In this document: in pieces, positions 37,176-49,404 of the stretch | How positions within the stretch are numbered: the stretch's first letter is position 1 | How the letters are laid out: each line of letters starts with the position of its first letter | Source: Trichoderma breve | Lineage: Eukaryota; Ascomycota; Sordariomycetes; Hypocreales; Hypocreaceae | Length of the DNA stretch: 64,000 nucleotides | Direction of reading: 5' to 3' | Assembly (NCBI RefSeq): GCF_028502605.1 | Contig: NC_079232.1 | Coordinates: 6,138,001 to 6,202,000 of the forward strand | Program-made: the position numbers and the translations under genes | The notes under the pieces: model-generated | The model's database searches: none | What the model saw: the letters and a program-made list of their open reading frames with translations, nothing else | Told to the model about the DNA's origin: nothing

Positions 37176-40142
37176 TTAAAGACTCATAGTCAGCCACTCC
37201 CATTCCTGAGGGCCTGATGAGCCGCCGGCGCTGTTGACCAGGTTGGATTGGGCACCGCCCAAAGACACCATGCTTGATCCCATCATGGAGCGTTGGCCCA
37301 TGGCGAAGTTATTATTCGACATCATGGCGCTGGAGATGGAAGGCATGCTGGGGGTCGTGCCGAGTTGTCGCCCAACGGGTTCTGCAGGACCATCAATGTC
37401 CATGGCCGATAATGAGGTACCCTCGCTCCTGCTGTTCCTGCGCTGCCTCTTGGACGGCGCCGTGGCCGGCCGAGATGCGGACGATGAAGCTCCAGCTCCA
37501 GGTCCTGGCGTTGTTTTCATCGGCGCAGCAGCGATTGGCACAACACCTTTACCACCCACTATGGTGGCCCCTCCATATTGGCTACCCGGCGTGCTGCCTG
37601 CGGTGTGCTGTCCGCTGCTACTGGGGCTGTCACCATCCCTGTTGCTGCTGGGTCGAGTTGCCGATGGCGGCGTTGTCACAACTTGGCTATTTGTCACAGG
37701 AGCAGCGGCGGCGGCAGCGGCAGCGGCAGCGGCAGACATGGACAGCGTAGAGTTCTTTCTCGAGGCGGCATTGGAGCCAGTGCCATTCTTTTTCCGCGAT
37801 CCTCCGACGGGAAGATTGGCGCCAGACCCTCTGTTTCGCTTCTTGATGACGTCTGTCTTCAAGCTCAGAGGACGCACGACACCGTGGAGCTTTAGGAAGA
37901 GGCCACAGGCATTGCAGAGAGGCTGACCCTCGGGATTTCGTCTCCACAGCGGAGTCGTCTGGGTGAAGCAGTTGGTGCAAGTGGTGGGAGTGCTGCTCTC
38001 GCCGGGGTTACCACTAACCGCATGCAGATTGGTCGAGGAGCCATGCTTGGAGCTTGGGGGCGGTGAAGTTGGCCTGCTTGGCGCAACTGACGAGAAGCCC
38101 GAAGCGGTTCCCGGAGCATGGCCACCCGGAGAGCTGGGGAGCGACTGGGCAATCTGCTCGAAGCCGCTGTGCTTGGTCGCCATGTGCGAGGGAGTTGACG
38201 AGTTGCGAGGGAGTCTATTCTGTCGCTTGTCGTTGCCCATACCAAGCGACTGCGAGTGTGATCGGCTCAGGTTGTTGCCGTCCCAGTCACCACTGGTGTC
38301 GACGTAATCAGTCGTAATGCCGCCGATCTGAACTTGCTTGCGAGTCGGGCCGCCGGGAAAGCGAGCAGCTTGCGTGCTGAACTGGCCTGGGAGCGAGGCA
38401 TCCCAGCCAAAAGACCCGGCCTCGTCGACGGCAGATGTGAAGTCGCCGTGGAGGCCAACGCCGCCGCGGTCCAAAAAGGCATTGCCATCATCTTCATCAG
38501 ACTCGCCTCCGAAGCCAAGCATGTTTCCTTGCTGCATTGGCAGAACAGGAGATGCGACCTGCGAATCTGTCTGGAAAACTTGGCTTGGGTCGATGTGCGC
38601 AAATGAGCTTGGGCCGGTACTGAACGCTGGCACTGCTTCTGAGCTTGAAGTTGTGGCGGGGAAGACGGCGCCGTTGCTGTTGGGGTTGGCACTGCTGCCA
38701 CGCGCGGCATCATACAAGAACGGGTGGTTCATGTGATGGTTGATGTTGGAAGAGCTCTGTCGGAAACCCTGCGCACGGTGGTGCTGGTGGTGGTGCTGCA
38801 TATCCTGGGAGCCAAAGTAGACGCCTTCACTGTCGGGCATGGGAGTAGAGGTTGCCGACGGATAGCCCGAGCCGGTTGGAGAGTAAAAATCGGGGTTGTT
38901 AAGGGAAGATTGTAACCCAGCGTTGCCGTACATGGATTGAAAGGGACCATTCTGCATCATGGGAGACGTAGAAGGGGAGAAGGAGAAGTTGGATTGGAAG
39001 TGATGGCTGGAACCAAGGTCATTGTCCATAAAGGCATCCAAATTAAAGGCCGAGCTTTGGTTGTTGGCCATTTGGTGCTGCATGGGCATTGCGTTGGAGT
39101 TGTCGAGAGAGTATCCATTGAGCTCAGAGTCGGCCTCCAAGTCGAGGTTTAGGCCTGATGAGCTAGTGTTGATGGCACTCACATGTGGAGAGAAGTTGGC
39201 AGGCCGTTTCCTCGTCTTTTGTTCCATTGTTAGCGGCGGGCACGTCAAGAGGGGAGAGGGGCGTGTATAAGGGATATCTCGTAACAAGTCTGGATTGGGA
39301 GAGAAGATGGACGGCCGCATGCTAGAAAAGGGAAAGGATGTGTGCTCTTTAGGGAAAGGATGTGACCATTATGGAAAGGGAAAAAAAGCAAAGGGGATTA
39401 AGGTGGGAGAAAGAAAGCAACTGCAAGTGAAACCACGCCAACGAAAAAACCCCCAAAAAAGGTACAGAGTTACAAGGCGTCCCAGAAAGCTTGTTCTCCT
39501 GGGCGTTGGGTGGGTTATAGTTTTTCCTATTGAAATTGACTCACCCTGCGGTCGTCTATACTCGTCTTCCTGTCATGTCGAGGGACGTAATGAAATTCAT
39601 CATTGTGCCCCCGCTGGTGAGGTGGCGGCACAGGGACGGACTGCGCTACGAACTGATTGGTAGAACCCTTGCGGCCCTTGATGGGGATTGCCGAAGCCAG
39701 CGGCTTGGATGATTTGCTGGTCTTGATGGCGGCGGTCTGGGGACCGGAGAGAGACGATGCAGGAGGCTGCGGTGAGGTGTCGTTGATGGAAGCTCCTCCC
39801 TCTTCGGCGAAGATGAAGTCGTCAATGTTCATGGCATCCATGCCCTGAGCATGGATGTCGGACGTCTTTCGCAGCTGCTGGGCAATGCCGCTGGGAGTGT
39901 TTTGTGGTTGAGTCGGCTGGGAGAGAGATCTGCCATGCGAGGAAAAAGGAAAAGAGAAAATATGTCAGCCAGTGCCGGGATGATGTGATGAAGAGCGAAC
40001 CCGCTCCGCTCCCCCCAAAGGGGAGGCCAAGCCATATCTAGCCTGTTAAACGACATCGATGCAAGAAACGACAGACCAATCAAATGAACATGGCAGGGCA
40101 TGAGACGGGATGACAGAAAAATATAATAATACCTGTTGTGCG

Positions 40143-40182
<40 letters not shown>

Positions 40183-40596
40183 ACGCCTGCGCAGGTTCAG
40201 AGCCATCATGCGCCACGTCAAGTTCTCCATTCGCTGCTGGTTCGGCAGCTGCTGCTTGGTCTTGGTGAAGAACTTCCAGATCTGGGCGGCTAGCGGATCT
40301 TCGCTCTGCATCTTCTCGAAGTCGTTATCCTGGTCGGACGAGCTCGCCTCCACCTTTTGGAACCCGTCAAACAGGGCGGCGTTGAGGATGTTGTTTTTTG
40401 ACGACGAGGCTGGCTGCCCGCTCGTCATAGCAGCGGCGGCGGCGGCATTGCCGTTGGTGAGTGCGACATGGCCGTCTTGCGAATCCATGCGGGCGAAAAT
40501 GCGGTCGGTACTTCGATGGGGATCGGGTCTTCGCGGAAAGCGGTAATCGTGTTCTGTGACGGTCGGGTGCATCGCAATCGGGCTGACAACTGCCAT
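37176..40596 (-). CDS. areA: AreA/NIT2 nitrogen-regulatory GATA transcription factor
   Basis: Three exons on the minus strand, 40596-40133, 39929-39545 and 39215-37176, encode about 962 residues. The N-terminal part has the conserved [16 protein letters not shown] block, a run of 12 Gln, then SGIAQQLRK and MNIDDFIF. Exon 2 ends in the [12 protein letters not shown] block and exon 3 continues with [11 protein letters not shown], which confirms the join. One GATA zinc finger (C696-x2-C699-x17-C717-x2-C720, with [11 protein letters not shown]) and its basic tail bind HGATAR sites. A poly-Ala tract follows, and the protein ends exactly in WEWLTMSL, the AreA C-terminus contacted by the co-repressor NmrA. 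AreA switches on genes for secondary nitrogen sources when ammonium and glutamine are low. The final intron has an AAAAG acceptor. Confidence 0.96.
40147..40182 (-). repeat. areA: CAG triplet tract encoding 12 Gln in AreA
   Basis: Twelve CTG triplets on the plus strand are read as twelve CAG codons in exon 1 of areA. Because the tract is uninterrupted, its length may vary among strains (inference). Confidence 0.95.
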
Positions 40597-43500
40597 GGAC
40601 TGCGGGATTGCTATTGACAGCGACGCTTGGAAGACAGACTGGGCGGCCGCAATAGGCGCGGCGATTCTGAGTACGTAAGTTGAAAGGTAGGTATATGTAG
40701 GATGATGCGAATGCGAGCCGAGTGGAGGGGTGACAAGAGAGGATTAAAGAAAAAAAAAAGTAACGACCCCTGTATAGTCTTGCTTGGATGGCGGCTGGCC
40801 TGTGACAGGCGAAAGTAAAGAGGGAAGGGGAAAAAAAAGCTGGCGACAGGCTGCTTGTATGAGTGAATTGGGAAAACGGCCGCACTCTGGCCGGGCGGGT
40901 CCGTCTGGTCAATCAACGAGCAGGCACAGCTTGCGTTGCGGTTGTCTGTTCAGCAAGGACGAGCACAGGACCGAGCATGTACTAAGACTGTTAAGTACGA
41001 GTACGGGTGCAGCTTCACCGTCAGCAGTGCGTTAGTTGAGGTAGGACTGGACGGCCGAAAAGAGGGCCCTCGGTGTGGACTCAGATCGAGCGAGCGAGCG
41101 AAGCGCTGGCTGCCCTTGTCTAAGAGTATGTCTGAGGGGAGAGAGTCGAGATGTGCGAAAGCGGCGGCCGTTGTTTTTGTTTTGCTTGGTTTCAAATTCA
41201 AAATCACCGTTGAGTGAGATGTGAGATGCGGGAAATAGAGAGAGCGACAGAGTCACAGAGAGGGCCATCCAGAGCGTGATGCTCCGATTCTAGGTAATTA
41301 GCAGCAGATGGTTAGAAGCAAAAATGGAGCCGTGAAGATGGAGACTGACCGATAATACTCCCGTCCCCGTACCTGCCGCGCTTTCTCATGATTACAGACC
41401 AATGCCTGCAGCGCCGTCTACTTGGAGGCGAGGTAGAGGTACGGCTGCTACGCTCAATGGGGAGGTGGAATGATGGCTTGGTTGGCAGCGTGGCCAAGTA
41501 TCCATACCTGGAATTGGAGTACCGGATATTGACATGGAAGGACCCTCGTGGCTCAGAGCCGTCGGGTCCCACCAAAGTACGGAACTTGTACTTGCTTGTA
41601 CCAAACTTACTGCGTGCAAGGTACCCAAACCTCTTCATTGCTGTATAACCTTCAAGTTATTGTTATGCCTGCTACTGTATAAGGCTTGAGGCTGCTTGAA
41701 AATATTGATACTAAACTCCTTTGCAATAATCATTGTCTATTATATTTGCCTGTCGTTCATAATGTAGAAAAACTCGCATACGAGAATGCCGCGAAGAAAA
41801 AAAAAGTACTTGCAAGTGCTAGCAATACTGCCAAGCAGAACCCTCAAGGGTACTGCAGACAAGTGCCTCTTGTACCGAGAACGGAGTCGCGCTTGCTGCT
41901 AAATGGGCCCCATCGCGCAGCCCCACCATCCCGAACCCTGAGACATTCCGTTCGTGGTAGTGCACGGCGGCGTTTTTGCTGTACGAGTACTTGTACTTTA
42001 CTTTACGCAGCAGATGATGTTCTGGTAGCAGCTCATTGTCGTATACGCCCAGTTGAGGCAGCGATCTAGATGCGGCCATGACGGCGTGATCAGCGCGATC
42101 AGGAGAGCTTAGCAAACCACACTCCGGCCCAACAACGAATAGAGCGCAAAACAAGGGTTGGCCCGAGGTGCTATTGCAGAGCGGGGGAAGAACAGGTTTT
42201 CCCTGCCTTGATTCAAGTCGATCGGATGTGCTTGTACTCGTACTCCGTACTCCGTAGTCGGCAATTGCTGCAGTGGTGCTCGCTACAGCACAGTTACTTG
42301 CCATACTGCCGAAGAAACCAAGAATCGTCAATGTACACGCTCGTACATGGTACCGTGACGCTAGCATGTGCTTCTGCTTTGCAGCAACCCATCCCAACCC
42401 ATCCATTTGCAGAAACAGACGCTCGGCCCCACGATGCGCAACAACGGCCGTGTCTCCCGTTCCGACTCGCTCATGACGAGAGCATCACCACGATACATTG
42501 GGTACCATTCAAAACAGGGTTTCACTCACGATGGAGGCGGGCATGCAACGGGTGTCGAGGGGACCGCACCCTAGTCCGTCTTTTGCGCTGCCTTGTGGGG
42601 GCCTGGGCGTGGGGGAGGCAAAGAAAATAAATGAAATACCAATACTATTAATTACTGCTATTAGTAGTACAGAAACTCGAGACTCGTATGCTTCAAGAAC
42701 ATGGCACGGAGGGTATCCGAGCGAGCTGAAGTGCTAATAAGAGAAGGGTATACCACTACTCGTAGACTCGGAGTAATACTCGTACTCCATTGCTGGATAG
42801 TACCCATACTGCTCGATAGTGCCTTGCTAAATCCCATCGCATCAACGGGAATAAAGCCACTGTCAACGGAATATCTTCAGCTAGCACCGAGTAGCTTACG
42901 CACGACTCCGTTGACAAGAGGGCCCTCATACAGAAATACTCCGTAAGTACCAGCTGCCCCCTTGGCGAGCGTGGGAAGGCATTTAGTTAGTTGATGGGAT
43001 GAAATGAGGGACACCGAGCCATCAGTCATGGCTATTAGTAGGAGTATGACTGCTCTATTATTCAATCCATGACAATTTGGGAGCAGCCATCAGCATCAGC
43101 CCGTAGCGCTACTCTTGTGGCCACCACACGCACTCTTTGTTCTCGGTACTCGCAGTTCCGGCGCATTCCCGCATGCAAGCCAGGTCGACTATACGAGTAG
43201 TCCCAGCCCGAGCCTGAATCGAGTCTGGGCCAGGCGGCTTCTGCCACAACTGGAAGTATTGCCATGCGCCTCCAACAACACCAAATGCAGGGCCATGAAA
43301 ATGGCTGGATGGCCCTGTGGCGTCCTTGCGAGGCCGAACAAACGATGACTCGCAGCACGTATACGAGTGAGTACTGTATTGTTAGTCGTTACCAGCAAAG
43401 CCGCCGAGCAGCCGCGGTCTGCGTCTGTACCAGCTTTTGACGCAGCCGTGGTCCGCTGCTCGTTCTTATCTGCTAGTGGCAAGCTTTATCTCGCTGACCA

Positions 43501-46500
43501 CTTGCTCTGACATGTGCTTGTGGGACTGTCTCCAAGCCCCTCCAGCCCCTCAGATCTCGTCTCGTCTCGACTGCCTCTCTTTCAGTCTCTCGCGTCACTC
43601 ACACGCTGCTTTTTCTCTCGTCAATGCCCCAAAACAGATCCAACCAGCTCCCCCTCCCTCCTCACCCCTCCATCTGCATGGCCTCGTTTCTCCCCCTCCC
43701 TTGCAGCTCCTCGCGGCTTGTCGAGCCTCTTTTTTCCCCGAGTTCTCTCCTTGTCTCTCTCTGCCTGCTAGTACTCGTAGACCTTGGACTGCCCCCACCC
43801 GTGGCTGGCTGGCTGGCTGGCAACAGGCCATGGCTGCTTGAGCCGGTTCGTTCTCGTGCATCGGAAGCGCCAGGCCAGCCCTTGCGCATCGACCAGGGCC
43901 GCTCAGTCCGGCAAAAAGGCTGCAGAGGCACCAATCATGGCTTTGCGGCGCCGCCATTGGAGGAACACGGCCGGTGCTAGCTGAGAGAGGCAAGCCGTCG
44001 GTACATGGACCACGGGCGCTGGTGCAGCAAACACAAGTCATTTCTTGGTTGAATCCACAGGCAGACATGACGCTGAAAACTGGACTGAGTGCTACCCTGC
44101 GCTCCCACGTTCTATCGAGCAGCTAACCAAGCCGTGAGCAGGGTGCTCGGGCGGGCGGGCTTTAGCCATGCGGGCCAGTTCCAAGCAAGCAAGCAAGCAA
44201 GCAAGGGAGACGTGGAGAGAGCCAGAAACACCAAACACGACGAAGCTGCTGCCAACCAAGCACTGCTGCTCGTATACTCGTCCAGCACAGTACGCGTACA
44301 TGTACCGACGAGCTCTCTCTGCGGTACTCGCGGTACTCGCAACAGGCTATATTTCGTGCATTTGCCCGCTCCCCCAATCCCCGTACGCGAACAAGGACGA
44401 GGGTTGCCGAACGCAAGAGCCATCTTTTTACGGACCACTCTCGCCTCGGGACCTTAACCCCGAAGACGACACCCATTCTTACCCGGCTCGCTCTTCCGCG
44501 ATCCCTCGTGCCTCTCTATTTTTACCCTGTTGGCACGGCGGCTCACCGATTTAGGCTCATTAAAGCATCCTGCGAGTGGCGTTCCTGCCGGAGTGCCCCC
44601 ACCCGGGCCAAGGACGCAAAAAGGCTGCCTGCATTTTGCTCGATTGGCCGGCCAGTTGCATGTTGCGTGTTGCATGACAGTCGTCATAATACATGGCCAA
44701 TAAACATCACCAGACCCAGCTCGTCGCTAGATGGCCCGTCCACCGGATACAGGTACGATCTGGGAGGCTGCATTGAAATCATGTCCGGGCTATTCCTTGT
44801 GTAACGTCCTCTTGCCAATTTCCGTACAACACTCCGCTCGAGTCGACAGCCTTGGCCAAGGTCCGCGTGGCGAAGATGAGCGCCGCTTGTACAAGTAGTA
44901 TTCTAGTAGCTTGATGCTGCTCAGCTCATGCTTACTGCCGCTCTCACCTGATGGCCTTCACTGTCTTGGTTTGGTATTGGAGCGAACATCATCACCCAGT
45001 GACCGGCTATTCTTCAGCTGGGTTGGCAACGATTGACGGGCGTCGGTTGGGCCAGCTTTTAGCGATGCACGCACGTTCCAGCCGCAACTTAATGCATACT
45101 CGTACTAAACCAACTCCGTGTCGTTAGGTATTAGGGCCGATATATCCTGGCTAGCCCTCCAATTCCAGGCGTCAACATGTCTCTCTCTCTCTTGTCTCAA
45201 GGTACAAATTGTTGCGCGGGTATTGGACCCTGCATGCATATCGGCATCGCTCCAGATGAGGCCAGATGTTTCATCGGCTGTGGAAAATTTGCACACTGCC
45301 TGTCTCAGCCTTCTCCTAGTGTCCGCGTTCGTGTCTCCGTCCTACATTGATTGTTTATTGCCATTATACTTCCAGCCCGCAAGCCAAACCGCCTCGGCAA
45401 CCCGGATTTCTGGATTGCACGCTTTGAGGCTGTCAATGGACGCCACAGGAAACAATACTTCAAGGCTGCCTTGTGGCCCTCTGGCTTGCAGCTGAGCCAA
45501 CAAGAATCGACTAGATCAAATATTTGGTCAGCCGGGCCATAGTCAAGCGCCACCAGCAAGATCTAGGCTGTTGGATGAACACAGCACTGAGGCTTGGGAT
45601 AAACAATCCCAAGTTGTCTTTTCTCTTGATGTAGGATTTTTTTTTCCCTCCCGTGAGTGGGCTGTAGGGCCTATCGATAATCTCGCTTTGCCGCGATGCA
45701 TTTCAATCTATTGTTGCACTCGGTCTGATCTGCCGAGGCATTCAACGGAAGCAGACGTTCCGTCTTATTTTTGAACAAAAACGGTTGATTGACAGGCGGA
45801 AGCGTCAAAAGCTGTCGGCAGTTGTCCGCCACAACATTTAGCCGCTGGCCGTCGCACAAGCCTGAAAGCCTTATACACTACGGAGTAGTTTTCCGACTTG
45901 TGTATCTGATCCTGGCGTCTTGACTAAGTCACACGAGTTCTAGATTGAGTTCCAGACCAAGTGGTCTATCAAACGATTGGCTTGTTCGGAGACGTGGCTA
46001 TTTACATTGAGCCCCCTCGCGGGTATTGGTTTCGGATGTATGGAAAGGCTGCTTGCTCAACGCCGTTGATTCATAGCTTTGCATATTCCCGACTGTCGCC
46101 CGACTGACATTTGTTGACCTATTTCTCGGCCGAAAGATTCCAAGGCTCCCGGACGATGCTTCGGTGATGCTCCGTGAATGGCGGATCACAGGCATGTAAT
46201 TATTGTCCCTCCAGCTCGAGCTTCCTGTGAGTAAATGAGCGAAAGCCTGTGTATTTTGCAAGCTGGGACGGATGTAATGTTGTAGTAATGCTGTTTCATC
46301 TTGATAAAATAGGCTATCCTCTCGAAGCAGATTCTCTGGAGCGAATGCCTATGCCTCTATACTTGTCACCGCAACCTGTCAGTCAACGCCTTGCAATTGG
46401 CAATCACTCGTAACAAATGATCATTGCTCTTTTCTCAGCCTATAGCAGACCCTGAAGTGGTTACTTAACAATTCGCTGGCTTTACCCACATCGAGTCGAT

Positions 46501-46791
46501 CATTGCTGCTTCTGTGGGTGGAGATGACATTTTCTTCTGTTGCGTCAATGAGCAAACAAACCCGGTGGCATTCCTCTGTCGTCCGAGCGTTGCTTCAGAT
46601 ATGCTCTCCCAAGGGCCGGAGAAGGATCTGTGAGAGAAGGAAATCAAGAAGCACGATACATGGTTGAAAACGAAAGAGAAGAGGGTAGTTTTCCAGTACA
46701 TGCGCCGGCTATTTATTACCCATGGGGACGCCCAGCCTTGCTCACCATTCAAGCCGCTTCCCTCTTATCCAACTGGGAAATCTCTATCTCA
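40597..46791. other. 6.2 kb spacer upstream of areA
   Basis: This is the largest apparently gene-free interval. The first 0.7 kb or so is the areA promoter and leader. The remainder holds many TACTCG/CGAGTA words, four TACTCCGTA motifs (42241, 42248 and 42937, plus 45879 inverted), AAGC repeats (44183-44202), GGCT repeats near 43802 and a strongly CT-rich tract (about 43470-43780) that looks like a promoter but leads into no credible frame. Frames of up to about 195 codons occur on both strands, but none has a domain or coding-like composition. The right end is the promoter of the SGNH hydrolase gene. Confidence 0.5.
44183..44202. repeat. AAGC tetranucleotide microsatellite
   Basis: Five perfect AAGC copies, followed by AAG, lie within the gene-poor spacer upstream of the SGNH hydrolase gene. 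Confidence 0.85.
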
Positions 46792-47848
46792 ATGAGAGGC
46801 TTTTGGAGGATTGTAGTAGCGACGCTACATCTGGTAACGGCGGTTGATGGGGCTGTTGCACGATATCTTGAACACCAGGTTCCAGGTCCCCAGGTCGGCA
46901 AAGACGTTTCGAGGCCGCCGGCAATCCCCTTGCGATTGACAAACACGGCGCTGGGGAAACCAATCAAACCCGGCACGGAACTCCGTATACTTGCCGTGGG
47001 AGATTCGATAACCTACGGGTTTCTGAGTGACCAAAACGGCGGCGATGGAAATGGATACAGGCTCCGGGTTCGGCAGTACCTTTCAAGTAAGACAAGAAAC
47101 TAATACTGAAACTCATCCGCTGTGTCTTGTTGCTAATGCGCCAAGTGCAGAAGACAAGGTTGTGTACGCAGGAACAGAAACATCACCAACCGGTAACATG
47201 ACGGATGGCTATTTTGTATGTCCGCGCGGTTGATATACGGTCGAATCACTGGCTAATCAATCCTCGTATCAACGCCAGGCTGCTTGGAACGGCAAGACAA
47301 TCCAGTATATCGCAGGTCATGTTGGTCCATCGCTCGAGCAGCGCCCAAACATCATCCTACTCCATGCCGGGACAAACGACATGAATCCCAACAGCGCTAT
47401 TTCCACAGAAGGCCACGATCCAGTAGCCGCGTCTGAGCGGCTCGGGAGTCTGATTGACAAGATGACTGCGGCATGTCCCGACGCAGTTATCCTCGTCGCC
47501 ATGATCATCGGAACCTGCAACGCCGAACAATCTCTGCAGACTAAGGTTTTTCAGTCGTTGGTTCCCAAAGTGGTGGCGCCCAGGGTCCAGGCCGGCAAAC
47601 ATGTCTTGGCGGTCGACTTTTCGACGTTTGGGCTCGGCAACCTGAGGGACTGCATACACCCGACCAATCAAGGATATCATATGGTCGGGTACTATTGGTA
47701 TGACTTTATTGCACAAATCCCGCAGGATTGGATAACGGCGCCAGTAGGGAAGGATCCCAAGAGAGAGGAGAGTTCGTCTTGGCGATTGCGAGCGAATGCA
47801 TCTCTCCTAGGAGTTTTGGGTCTGTCATTTGTGTTTATGTATGCCTAA
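46792..47848 (+). CDS. Secreted or GPI-anchored SGNH/GDSL hydrolase
   Basis: Three exons, 46792-47086, 47151-47215 and 47279-47848, encode about 309 residues. The ATG at 46792 opens a signal peptide (MRGFWRIVVATLHLVTAVDG). The SGNH catalytic blocks are present: block I GDSITYG with nucleophile Ser72, block III AGTNDM with Asn153, and block V DCIHPTNQG with Asp244 and His247. The exon joins restore YLSSKDKVVYAG and DGYFAAWNGKTIQ, both family-like. The last 18 residues are hydrophobic and follow a small polar stretch, which suggests a GPI-anchor signal or a membrane tail. SGNH enzymes hydrolyse esters, including acetyl groups on polysaccharides; the substrate cannot be told from sequence. No neighbouring gene suggests a pathway. 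Confidence 0.88.
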
Positions 47849-48439
47849 CGGCGGCTTATACTTTAACCTTGATCTTCTTTCCCTTTTCTTTTGTCGGAGA
47901 ACCTTTGGATATAGACGGTTGTATAGACATGGAGTTGTGGAAGCATAGAGCCCGTTGCCAAGGCCCAGATATTGATATTCGAGCAATGAGCATCACCAAT
48001 CAACTAATGTCGAAAATTAGATTTTGTATGTGACAGATGATATAAAATCCTGGAGCATATTGGAATTTTTGACTCCTGGCCTTTGATTGTACCTATGTTG
48101 AAGCTCGAGAAGTTACTTGTACTTTGGTATCACAGTACCTGGTAGCGGGCTGTTAGTCATCAGCAAGCTCACTCGGCCCCGCCATGACCTCCAAAAAAAC
48201 AGCAGTTCGACGTCCCCTAACTTGGAAAGATACAAACCGTTTACAACCTAGCAAAAACAACGTCTCGTTCAACGAATTCAACGACACCAATTCCCAATTG
48301 TCGCCATTGCATATACAGCCAGCTAAAAGGAAGCTTCAAAACAATTATCCAGAAGCATTGCATCAAGCATCACAACTTTTGCGACAAGAAGAGACAGCAA
48401 CTCGGTTGAGCAAGCTCCCAATCTGCAACTTCGCCAAGC
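47849..48439. other. Spacer between SGNH hydrolase and WBP11-like genes
   Basis: This holds the 3' flank of the hydrolase gene and the promoter and leader of the next gene. A 101-codon ATG frame (48184-48489) runs through the leader and overlaps the downstream start in another frame; it matches no family and is treated as a possible upstream frame. Confidence 0.5.
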
Positions 48440-49404
48440 ATGCCAAAAGAGAAAAACTACAACCCGGTGCAAGCCCAGCGCAAGGCTGACAAGGCTCGCG
48501 AAGTCAGAAAAGGTAAGCACTCACCTATTTCCATCTTGGAGGAGAAATGAGAAAGAAAGTCATCTAACAAGCAATTTGCGCCTCGTCTGCAGGAAAGGCC
48601 GAAGCGCAAGGCCGACGGAATGAAAAGCTCGCGCGCAAGAATCCTGACCGAATCCAGAAGCAAATCGACGACCTCAAGGCTGTGACCGCGGGCGGCGGCA
48701 AGCTGACGCGTCATGAAGAGCAGGTGCTCGAGGGCCTGGAGAAGGAGCTCTTGTCAGTGCGCAAGGCCAGAGACACGTTGGGCGACAAGGCGCCGAGTTT
48801 TGGGCGCGGTTGGAGGAGAGACGACGATGGTTCAAGGTCTGGGGCGCTGGGGAAGCGGCGGCGCGGCGACGACGACGGTTCGAGTAGCGATGACGATGTT
48901 GCGGACGACGTGAGGAGCATTCCCATGCCGAGAGACACGCCGCCGCCGATACCAAAGGCCGAGATGGATAAGTGGTATGCGAAGCGGAGGGCGAAGCGCA
49001 ATGCCGAGAATGCAGCACGACGACGCGACGCGGGCGACAACGAAGCTCAAGACGGCGAGGACAACGACAGAAGCAAAGGCAGGAACAGAGGACAGAGGAA
49101 TGAGGCGCCGGTGGTGGAGTCGAGGACCGTCTACGAGGCAAAGCCGGTGGTGCGAGATCTGCGCAAGGAAGCCGTGGCGGCGTTTGTGCCCACGTCGGTG
49201 CAGATGAAGATGAGCAAGGGCAAGGGACAGGGCGGGCTGATGGAGCCTGAAGAGGCTGATCGACTGGAGAAGGAGGGATACCTGAAGGTGGCTTCAGGTG
49301 GTGGTCAAGATGATGTGGAAGGGGAAGATCAAGCCGAAGCCGAAGCCGTAGCGGCGCACTCTCGGCATGTCGTGATGGAAGAGGTGGAAGACGAGGATGC
49401 ATAA
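48440..49404 (+). CDS. WBP11-like spliceosomal protein
   Basis: Two exons, 48440-48512 and 48593-49404, encode about 294 residues; the intron has a GTAAGC donor and a TGCAG acceptor. The N-terminus (MPKEKNYNPVQAQRKADKAREVRKG) and the basic GRRNEKLARKNPDRIQKQI stretch match the Wbp11 N-terminal domain. This domain is found in WW-domain-binding protein 11 and fungal relatives, nuclear factors of the spliceosome. The centre is acidic and Ser-rich and includes a short DTPPPIP proline motif of the sort bound by WW domains. The C-terminal region has VVRDLRKEAVAAFVP and a Lys-rich KMSKGKGQGGL, followed by an acidic tail. It is shorter than vertebrate WBP11, as usual in fungi. A function in pre-mRNA splicing is inferred from the family. 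Confidence 0.85.

Noticed and set aside
37234..37926. 230-codon plus-strand frame opposite areA
   Set aside because: Antisense shadow of the areA zinc-finger and poly-Ala region, created by GC-rich codons.
41819..42406. 195-codon minus-strand frame in the areA spacer
   Set aside because: No recognisable motif; composition like random intergenic sequence; overlapping frames on the other strand.
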